From positions 1 to 40,599 of the forward strand of contig DASRRM010000412.1 in assembly GCA_035695715.1 (NCBI GenBank): a DNA stretch of 40,599 nt. Direction: 5' to 3'. The stretch comes from RYN-428 sp035695715. GTDB taxonomy: Bacteria > Planctomycetota > Phycisphaerae > Tepidisphaerales > Tepidisphaeraceae. The notes below the pieces were generated by a model. The model did no database searches. It was not told the origin of the DNA and saw nothing but the letters and a program-made list of their open reading frames with translations. The translations under genes were made by a program, and so were the position numbers. How positions within the stretch are numbered: the stretch's first letter is position 1; each line of letters starts with the position of its first letter. Shown here piece by piece: positions 34,657 through 40,599 of the stretch.

Positions 34657-34834
34657 AAAAAGGGGGACATTCCTATATTCATGCCTTCTCCCTTCCCGGC
34701 CTGCCTCGCAGGCGGAGCGTGAAGCTTAGGGAAAAACAAAAGGGGACATTCCTAGGAAAAACAAAAGGGGACATTCCTATATTCGTGCTTTCTCCCCTCC
34801 CGGCCTGCCTCGCGGGCGGAGCGTGAAGCTTAGG
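34657..34834 (+). repeat. duplicated RAYT 3' end: two 74-base direct repeats
   Basis: Copies at 34657-34730 and 34761-34834 share GGGGACATTCCTATATTC followed by the complement of the RAYT gene's last codons, with a few substitutions. A third, short GGGGACATTCCTAGG unit lies between them. The inverted counterpart of the GGGGACATTCC motif is at 35496-35509, beyond the other end of the RAYT gene. Confidence 0.85.
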
Positions 34835-35454
34835 CCGAGGCGCTCGGCGGTTTGCCGGACCCACGGCGGCGAGCCGTAGGGCCGGCCACGCTTGATGCTC
34901 GTGCGGATTGGCTCCAAATCATCCGCGTCCATCTTCCCGTTCACAATCTCCGCCCAATTGCCGGGCCGATCCAGCGGCCACGCCGACAGCAGTTCAGGAT
35001 AGTAATCGCGCTCCCGCGCGTACAGGCTGCCCCATTTCCAGTTTTCCGCCCGGCGGACAAGTTTGGCGCGCAGCGCGTTTGCCTCAACGTATCGCAGAAG
35101 CGTCAACAGGTGCCGATTTTGCTCGACCGGAAAGTTTTTGAAACGACCCTGGTAAAGGTGGCCGCCCGCCGAATCGTGGTACTGGGCGTAATGCCGCCTG
35201 ACGTGGGCGGTGGTGAGGCGGAGCATGAATTTCGACAGATCGCCGTCGCCTTTGGGGCGGAGGACCAGGTGCCAGTGGTTGGGCATCAGGCAGTACGCCA
35301 GCAAGTCAATGGGAACAGCCTCCCTCACTTCCGCCAGGAGTTTGAGGAATGCCAGGTAATCCCCGTCCTTGAGGAAAAGCTGCCGCCGGCCATTGCCGCG
35401 ATTGAGCACATGGTAGATCACGCCGCCGGGAGCAATGCGTCCAACTCGTGGCAT
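34777..35454 (-). CDS. REP-associated tyrosine transposase (RAYT, Y1/TnpA_REP)
   Basis: Single-strand HUH-type nuclease related to IS200/IS605 TnpA, thought to move or maintain flanking palindromic repeats. From the ATG at 35454 it has 225 residues. It shows GVIYHVLNRGN near the start, the HUH-type pair His60/His62 in CLMPNHWHLVL, and catalytic Tyr122 in RYVEANALRAKLV, followed by WKWGSLYAR; it ends in a basic PRGRPGGEKARI tail. All key residues are intact, so it may be active. The flanks carry GGGGACATTCC motifs in opposite orientations. In-frame extension to 35490 by a TTG is possible but lacks family match. Confidence 0.92.
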   Translation of the reverse strand: MPRVGRIAPGGVIYHVLNRGNGRRQLFLKDGDYLAFLKLLAEVREAVPIDLLAYCLMPNHWHLVLRPKGDGDLSKFMLRLTTAHVRRHYAQYHDSAGGHLYQGRFKNFPVEQNRHLLTLLRYVEANALRAKLVRRAENWKWGSLYARERDYYPELLSAWPLDRPGNWAEIVNGKMDADDLEPIRTSIKRGRPYGSPPWVRQTAERLGLSFTLRPRGRPGGEKARI

Positions 35455-35493
35455 GGGTTGGAGTGTCGTCTTGGGGAAGGGCTTTGTCAAGAT

Positions 35494-35527
35494 AAAGGAA
35501 TGTCCCCTTATGTTTTCCTTTTTTCCA
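35494..35527 (-). repeat. RAYT-flanking motif, inverted copy
   Basis: On the minus strand this reads an A-rich stretch followed by AAGGGGACATTCCTTTATC, matching in inverted orientation the motifs at 34657-34780. It marks the probable upstream end of the RAYT element. Confidence 0.7.
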
Positions 35528-35541
35528 GCATCACGGGATAA

Positions 35542-36144
35542 TCAGGCGTAAGCTCCCGTTTTATCTCTCCCACGTCCGCATTCAGGACATCGTGCGCCAC
35601 TCGCGCGCACATCATACCCGCACGAGGCGCAACGGCCAGAACGCACGCGAACACGCCGGCGGAAACTCTTGAGAAGCATTGCGAAAGGAACGGCGACCGT
35701 CGCCGCCAGTAGAATCCAATAAGGTAGAACAACGACCAATGCATGGCCCGAAAATGGCGTCTTGTTGTATCCGCCCGTTGCAAGGTAAAAGCCATTTCTT
35801 TGAAGGAAACTGTGCCGGGGGTCCGCAACCAGCGGAACCCGCGATGCCGGAGACGTCCTGAGCTGGCGAAAAGTATGTCCCTCGTGGAAGTACGGGTCGC
35901 GGCTAATTGACTTACGCACTTGTTCCTCCGACGGAAAGGCTGTCCGATCCACCCCGATGGATAGTCCGATGGCGCCGCAACCGGAGTTTAGCTGTGCGCC
36001 ATGGGTAACGCGTACGGGACCGTCCGCCACGATATGATGCCAATCCCAAGCGCGTGCATGCGATGCGCTATCAATCCATGCCACCATCTCGAGCGTGGCA
36101 CAAAAAACAAGCGATAATGTCAGCACCCTTTTTACGAGTCTCAT
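35542..36144 (-). CDS. membrane protein with C-terminal zinc ribbon, hypothetical
   Basis: 200 residues from the ATG at 36144, chosen because AAGGAGG lies just upstream. An N-terminal membrane helix or signal anchor (about 5-23) leads to an exported domain of about 110 residues, a second helix (about 138-160), a basic patch (FRRRVRVRSG) and a zinc ribbon CASCGYDVRASGARCPECGR. The plan is the same as in the protein at 10103-10684, with no clear similarity in the exported part. It lies just beyond the RAYT element's end, apparently undamaged. Function is unknown. Confidence 0.82.
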   Translation of the reverse strand: MRLVKRVLTLSLVFCATLEMVAWIDSASHARAWDWHHIVADGPVRVTHGAQLNSGCGAIGLSIGVDRTAFPSEEQVRKSISRDPYFHEGHTFRQLRTSPASRVPLVADPRHSFLQRNGFYLATGGYNKTPFSGHALVVVLPYWILLAATVAVPFAMLLKSFRRRVRVRSGRCASCGYDVRASGARCPECGRGRDKTGAYA

Positions 36145-36328
36145 CGCCTCGCCCTCCTTGGCAATCGACACTTATTCCGGCTTCGGCAGGCCAGGATGCC
36201 CAGTTTGTGAATCGGCGAATAAACCGGCCCGCTCGAATGGCGGGCGGAGCCTCAATTCATGCCCTTGCCGCGTTGCGAAATACCTGGCGGGGGGCGTCGA
36301 ATTTGTATCGCTGTCGGGTAGGCGCCCC

Positions 36329-37450
36329 CTACTTATACGTTCGCCCGAGGTAATCCAGGATCGCCTTCATTAACTCCCCGCCGTTAATTTCACCGCTATG
36401 GCGGTAGATCACTTTTCCGCCTGGGGCAATCAGAAGCGTATACGGAACGGGGCCCGGCCATTCTTTGTCGAGGGCGCTGGCAAGGGCGTTCTTGTCGTCG
36501 GCGCTGTAAAGGTAATTCGCACCCGCGGCATGGTCTTCCTGCAACACCTTCAGGGCCGCATCCTTCTTCGCGACATCGTCGATGCTGAGGGTGATCAACT
36601 CAAATTCGCGCGTGCGAAACCGGTGCCGAAACGCCGCGAGTTCAGGCAGCTCGGCCGTGCATGGCCCGCACCACGTCGCCCAGACGTTGATGAGCCGAAG
36701 GTTCTTTGAATCGTTCGCAGCCAGGGCAGCAATTCCTTTCGCGTCAATCTCCTTGATCTCGACCGGCTCGGCATTCCATTTCTCGATCTGCTTTTTCGCC
36801 CCATCCTCCTTTTCGATCCACTTCGTCGAGCAGCCGAATACCCGCGTTTTCTCGACCGCAACCGGCTTACCCGCCAGCAGCGCGTCGATGGCATCGCGTG
36901 CATAGCGCTTGGTGACCGTCTTTACTTCCGAATCATCGATCGACCCGTTGTAACGCAACTTGCGTTGGGCATCGAAAATGAAAACGTGCGGCGTGGCCAG
37001 CACGCCATACGCATGGGCCACCTTCTGAGAATCGCCGTCGTACAGATAATGGAAGGGGAAATTCCGCTCTTTGGCCCTGACCTTCATCTCGTCAAGGGAG
37101 TCGGAAATATCGGAATAGCCCAGCTCGTCGAGGCGAATAGCCGCCGGGCTGTTTGGATTAATTGCGACCAACGCCACGCCTTTGTCGTGATAATCCTTAT
37201 AGAGGTCGATGATGCGCTGCTCATACGCCTGGGCGGTTGGGCAATGGTTGCAGGTGAAGATGACGCAGAGGATTTTTGCGTCGGCGAAATCCTTGAGCGC
37301 GTGCGTCTTTCCATCAACGCCCGGCAGCGAAAAATCCGGAGCGGCCGAGCCGATGTCCAGGGTCTTCACATTCGCGGACTGTGACAGCGCCGGAAAGCAA
37401 AAGAGGCCGATGATCGCCAGCAGATGGCAGTAAGTTATACGGTTGGGCAT
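36329..37450 (-). CDS. secreted protein with two thioredoxin-like domains
   Basis: 373 residues, with AAGGAG before the ATG at 37450. A signal peptide (about 1-26) precedes an AhpC/Redoxin-like domain (about 30-200) with CNHC (67-70) and GVLATPHVFIFD, then a linker with Cys207 in VFGCSTKW, and a TlpA-like thioredoxin domain (about 235-370) with WCGPC (260-264). Both domains keep a CxxC pair, so disulfide reductase or exchange activity outside the cytoplasm is likely. Similar fused proteins are common in planctomycetes. It is transcribed divergently from the DUF1501 gene. Substrate unknown. Confidence 0.9.
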   Translation of the reverse strand: MPNRITYCHLLAIIGLFCFPALSQSANVKTLDIGSAAPDFSLPGVDGKTHALKDFADAKILCVIFTCNHCPTAQAYEQRIIDLYKDYHDKGVALVAINPNSPAAIRLDELGYSDISDSLDEMKVRAKERNFPFHYLYDGDSQKVAHAYGVLATPHVFIFDAQRKLRYNGSIDDSEVKTVTKRYARDAIDALLAGKPVAVEKTRVFGCSTKWIEKEDGAKKQIEKWNAEPVEIKEIDAKGIAALAANDSKNLRLINVWATWCGPCTAELPELAAFRHRFRTREFELITLSIDDVAKKDAALKVLQEDHAAGANYLYSADDKNALASALDKEWPGPVPYTLLIAPGGKVIYRHSGEINGGELMKAILDYLGRTYK

Positions 37451-37576
37451 TGGATGGCTCCTTCATATTGGAGGTATGGCGTTGGCGCGGGACTGTTGAT
37501 GGCGGAGAGTGGAAGGCGATCTTTTCGCCTGTTCGGGTCGTAGATATTCTGTAATGACGGACAGAGAGTGATCACC

Positions 37577-38998
37577 ATGATTTCCCGCAGAAACATGCTC
37601 CGCCGGGCGATGCTCGGATTTGGCAGCCTGGCGTTGACTGATCTGTTGGCGCGCCGGTCATATGGCGCTGTCGCGCCGATACCGGCGATTAATCCGCTGC
37701 GCGCAAAAATGCCGCATTTCCCGGCGCGAGCCAAGCGCGTCATTTACATTTTCCTCGACGGCGGCCTCTCGCATGTCGACAGCTTCGACTACAAGCCTAT
37801 CCTGCAGCGCGATGATGGCAAACCCCTGCCGGCATCCATTGCCAAGCCGAAATTTACCTTTGCGCCGACCGGCTCGCTTCTCAAATCCCCCTTCGCATTC
37901 AAACGTCATGGCGAAACCGGCATGTGGGCGTCGGAGCTGTTCCCGCAAATTAATCAGCAGATCGACGATCTCACGTTTATTCACTCGCTGCATCACGACA
38001 ACGAAGATCATTTCACCGCCAAGAACATGATCTTCACCGGCAGCGGCCGCGAGGCGCGCCCGCCGCTGGGATCCTGGCTGGCGTATGGCCTGGGCAGCGA
38101 GAACGAAAACCTCCCCGCTTTTATCGAAATCATGCCGGGCGTGCCCAAGGGCTCTTCGGCGGCTTTTCTGCCGGCGCAATTTGGCGGCACCGCCATCGGG
38201 CGGCCCGATGCAAAAACCAAGGACCGCGTCTGGGACAATCTTCGCCCCGCCGCCGGCCAGCGAAAATCGCTCGATCTGGTGCAGGCGATGAATAAATCGC
38301 ATTTGCTGCAATCGCCGGATGACCGCGCGCTGGAAGCCGAGATCCAGAACATGGAGCTGGCCTTCCGCATGCAATCCGAAGTGCCGGAGATCATGTCACT
38401 CGAGAGCGAATCAAAGGCCACCAAAACCCTCTACGGCATCGGCGAAGATAAGACCGACGACTTCGGCCGGGCGTGTTTGCTGGCCCGGCGGTTTGCCGAG
38501 AAAGGCGTGCGGTATATCACGCTCATGCACTCCACCCGCGCCTTCGGCAATCTGTGGGACCAGCACAAGGACCTGTACGACGGCCACCGTAACAACGCCG
38601 CCAGCGTCGATGTGCCGATCGCCGGCCTGCTGCGCGATTTAAAGTCCCGCGGCATGCTCGACGACACCCTCATCATGTGCGGCAGCGAATTTGGCCGAAC
38701 CCCCGTCTTTGAATACCAGGATGGCTCCGAAGGCCGACATAGAAACGGCCGCGATCACAATCCCCACGGCTTCACAATGTGGTTCACGGGCGGCGGCATG
38801 AAGCCCGGCCTGCAATACGGCGCAACCGACGACTACGGCTATTACGCTGTCGAAAACAAAGTCGACGTCCACGACCTTCACGCCACGATCCTGCACGTGA
38901 TGGGCCTGAATCACGAGCAACTCACCTATCGCCACGGCGGGCGCGATTACCGACTGACGGATGTCTACGGAAACGTGGTGAAGGCGGTCCTGGCCTGA
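37577..38998 (+). CDS. DUF1501 protein with Tat signal
   Basis: 473 residues from the ATG at 37577 (MISRRNMLRRAMLGFGSLAL), a twin-arginine export signal with RR at positions 4-5 and 9-10. The mature part contains DUF1501 (sulfatase/alkaline-phosphatase-like fold) motifs: KRVIYIFLDGGLSHVDSFDY, CGSEFGRTP, GRDHNPHGFTMWFTGGGMK and HDLHATILHVMGL. The family usually stands beside DUF1549/DUF1553 genes in planctomycetes; here that relative is 10 kb upstream. Predicted periplasmic or outer-membrane-associated; the chemistry is not established. Confidence 0.94.
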   Translation: MISRRNMLRRAMLGFGSLALTDLLARRSYGAVAPIPAINPLRAKMPHFPARAKRVIYIFLDGGLSHVDSFDYKPILQRDDGKPLPASIAKPKFTFAPTGSLLKSPFAFKRHGETGMWASELFPQINQQIDDLTFIHSLHHDNEDHFTAKNMIFTGSGREARPPLGSWLAYGLGSENENLPAFIEIMPGVPKGSSAAFLPAQFGGTAIGRPDAKTKDRVWDNLRPAAGQRKSLDLVQAMNKSHLLQSPDDRALEAEIQNMELAFRMQSEVPEIMSLESESKATKTLYGIGEDKTDDFGRACLLARRFAEKGVRYITLMHSTRAFGNLWDQHKDLYDGHRNNAASVDVPIAGLLRDLKSRGMLDDTLIMCGSEFGRTPVFEYQDGSEGRHRNGRDHNPHGFTMWFTGGGMKPGLQYGATDDYGYYAVENKVDVHDLHATILHVMGLNHEQLTYRHGGRDYRLTDVYGNVVKAVLA

Positions 38999-39167
38999 GG
39001 GCCCGTTAGTTACGGGATTGAATACCTCACGTGTCGATTCATTTGATAGCCGAGGGCGGAAGCCTACGGATCTTCCCATCGCGAATATTCGCTGTCCTGT
39101 ACGTCTGGAAAATCCCTGAGCTTCCGCTCACGGCTATGAAAAGCGAATGTGCTGAGCGCTTTACGGA

Positions 39168-39983
39168 TCATCCCACCGCATTACCCAGGGTTCCGATTCC
39201 CTCGATTGTAATCCGAATTTCATCCCCGGTTTGCAAGGTAAACGCATCGGGTGGAACCACGCCGGTTCCGGTGAGCAGATAGCACCCCTGCGAAAACGTC
39301 ATCTCGCGATACAAATATTCCATCAATTCCTCCGGCTCGCGCTTCATCTGCGCGAGCGTCGTCGATCCTTCGAACACGCACGCGCCGCCGCGATGAATCT
39401 CGATGCGAATTTCGGTCGATTTGGACAGCGGACCCTCGGCGACCAACACCGCCGGCCCCAGCGCCAGGCTGCCATCGTAGACTTTGGCCTGCGGCAGATA
39501 GAGCGGATTTTCCCCCTCGATATCGCGGCTGCTCATGTCGTTGCCGATGGTGTACCCGACGATTCTTCCCCGGCGATTGATCACCAGCGTCAGCTCAGGT
39601 TCCGGCACGTTCCATTTCGAATCGCGGCGGATGCGCACGATGCCGTTATTTCCAATCGCCCGGTGCCCCATCCCTTTGAAAAATAATTCCGGCCGCGCGG
39701 CGGCGTAAACCCGGTCGTAAAAATCCCCGCCCCCCGCCGATTTCGATTCCTCCATGCGCGCCGTGCGGCTGCGGAAATACGTCACCCCCGCCGCCCATAC
39801 CTCCTGCGACGAAATCGGCGCCAGCCACCGGCCCGCCGATATTGGCTTGCCATCCATCCACGCGGAGGCCAGAACGCCGGGCAAATCGTCGGCGTTTAGC
39901 ACTTCATCCCACGACTTGGCGATGGGGAAGAATTGATTATCCCGTTCAACAACCGGCCCGGCTGACGAAAGATAAAGTCTCAT
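39168..39983 (-). CDS. fumarylacetoacetate hydrolase-family enzyme, possibly a 2-keto-3-deoxy sugar-acid dehydratase
   Basis: 271 residues from the ATG at 39983, with GAGGG upstream. The C-terminal FAH fold has the metal ligands of the family, Glu128 and Glu130 in VPEPELTLV and an Asp in GNDMSSRD (149/154), and ends in GDEIRITIEGIGTLGN. The stretch WAAGVTYFRSRTARMEES (63-80) is like that of 2-keto-3-deoxy-D-arabinonate dehydratases, so sugar-acid catabolism is more likely than tyrosine degradation. No partner gene is adjacent, so the substrate remains open. Confidence 0.88.
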   Translation of the reverse strand: MRLYLSSAGPVVERDNQFFPIAKSWDEVLNADDLPGVLASAWMDGKPISAGRWLAPISSQEVWAAGVTYFRSRTARMEESKSAGGGDFYDRVYAAARPELFFKGMGHRAIGNNGIVRIRRDSKWNVPEPELTLVINRRGRIVGYTIGNDMSSRDIEGENPLYLPQAKVYDGSLALGPAVLVAEGPLSKSTEIRIEIHRGGACVFEGSTTLAQMKREPEELMEYLYREMTFSQGCYLLTGTGVVPPDAFTLQTGDEIRITIEGIGTLGNAVG

Positions 39984-40085
39984 GAACCCTCGTGAAAGAT
40001 TTGCCCATGATACCGCCGGCTGAAGGAACTTCGAGACTTGCAAATGATTCGCCGGTGCCTAATATCTCTCCCTCGCGTCCAGCAC

Positions 40086-40158
40086 GGGTAGGTAGCTCAG
40101 CTGGTAGAGCAATGGACTGAAAATCCATGTGTCGCCGGTTCAATCCCGGCCCTACCCA
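40086..40158 (+). tRNA. tRNA-Phe (GAA)
   Basis: Complete 73-base cloverleaf: acceptor GGGTAGG / CCTACCC, D-arm GCTCAGCTGGTAGAGC, anticodon stem ATGGA / TCCAT around CTGAAAA (anticodon GAA), T-arm GCCGG TTCAATC CCGGC, discriminator A. The CCA end is not encoded (ATT follows). Confidence 0.98.
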
Positions 40159-40278
40159 TTTAGAATCAGGGGGATCGTTCCCGCGGAATCCGCCAATTCC
40201 TTCGGTCAAGTCATTTACCAGCCTCAGTCGCACTCTCGGCGTTATTTCGGCACCATTTCAAATCACACGTAAAAATAA

Positions 40279-40290
40279 ATGGGAACCCAT
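40279..40290. promoter_or_regulatory. small palindrome ATGGGAACCCAT upstream of the htrA-like gene
   Basis: A 12-base palindrome with a two-base centre, 114 bases before the start of the protease gene. The GGGAAC part could serve an ECF-type sigma factor -35 element, or the site could be an operator. Either is speculative; no well-placed -10 was found. Confidence 0.2.
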
Positions 40291-40403
40291 GTAAATTGAG
40301 GTTAGATCGCGCCGTATTCGCCGTCCTTCATTCGGTAACGATACGACGCGATTTAGCTGACATTTCCGCCAGGGGAATCGCGCGTTTTACAAGGAGAATC
40401 ACC

Positions 40404-40599
40404 ATGAATCGCATGCGTAAGTCATTTGCCGCGTTGGCCATTTCCGGTGCGGCCCTTAGTGTAACGGCAGGCGGAGTTGCGTTTATTCACGCCGCAGTTG
40501 CCGAACCGCAACATCATGTCATTACCCCCGAGCAGGCTGCGACCGCCAATGACCTGTCGACGGCGTTCCGCAACGTCGGCAAGACCATCGCGCCGTCGG
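40404..40599 (+). CDS. HtrA/DegP-like trypsin-type protease, N-terminal part (cut by window edge)
   Basis: 65 codons are visible. AAGGAG lies eight bases before the ATG. A signal peptide or anchor (MNRMRKSFAALAISGAALSV and on to about residue 33) is followed by a short exported segment and DLSTAFRNVGKTIAPS, which matches the sequence preceding SVVxI at the start of the trypsin-like domain of HtrA/DegP proteases. The catalytic residues lie beyond the window, so assignment rests on this short match. Confidence 0.65.
   Translation, partial: MNRMRKSFAALAISGAALSVTAGGVAFIHAAVAEPQHHVITPEQAATANDLSTAFRNVGKTIAPS

Noticed and set aside
34540..34722. Alternative frame reading through the transposase truncation point
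   Set aside because: It overlaps the transposase homology in another frame and then translates the RAYT repeats; no family match.

Overview
The window looks like chromosomal DNA of a high-GC planctomycete, most likely of the class Phycisphaerae. The evidence is lineage-typical protein signatures: an N-terminal LEDRVLLS motif on a large secreted protein (14030-16231), C-terminal zinc ribbons of the CxxCGYD(L/V)R...CPECGR type (10103-10684, 35542-36144), a DUF1549/DUF1553 protein (25214-27877) and a Tat-signal DUF1501 protein (37577-38998). This placement is an inference from gene content; no rRNA is present.

Layout. 1-135 is the remnant of an insertion element, directly followed by sucD. 1224-9445 is a complete phosphate regulon on the minus strand, in transcription order pstS-pstC-pstA-pstB-phoU-phoB-phoR, with a possible Pho-box upstream of pstS. 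9848-16231 holds lineage-type genes of unknown function, including two small or medium membrane proteins, a large membrane-anchored protein, a secreted protein and the LEDRVLLS surface protein. trpD and mfd follow. 21347-21730 encodes an unusual acyl-carrier-like protein with a zinc ribbon. 21857-23458 is a compact, apparently imported two-gene unit: an ABC/RecF-type ATPase plus a small Toprim-like protein, the best candidate here for an undescribed defence system. 23603-25053 is a translationally coupled pair of a MoaD/ThiS-like beta-grasp protein and a BNR-repeat propeller protein. Then come the DUF1549/DUF1553 protein, rhaB, and an nfeD-floA-unknown operon. 33142-35527 is a repeat-rich accessory stretch with a truncated DDE transposase and a RAYT (REP-associated tyrosine transposase). 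The right end carries a zinc-ribbon membrane protein, a double-thioredoxin protein, DUF1501, a fumarylacetoacetate-hydrolase-fold enzyme, tRNA-Phe(GAA), and the start of an HtrA-like protease cut off by the window edge.

A striking feature is the density and diversity of small repeats between genes: near-perfect long palindromes (3958-4033), a MITE-like element with perfect 20-bp inverted ends (13832-13970), several imperfect foldbacks, and heptanucleotide tandem repeats in three successive spacers of the pho operon. One heptameric foldback lies in frame inside mfd. The core metabolic and housekeeping genes otherwise look intact. Most starts were chosen from the visible family boundary and, where present, a Shine-Dalgarno sequence.
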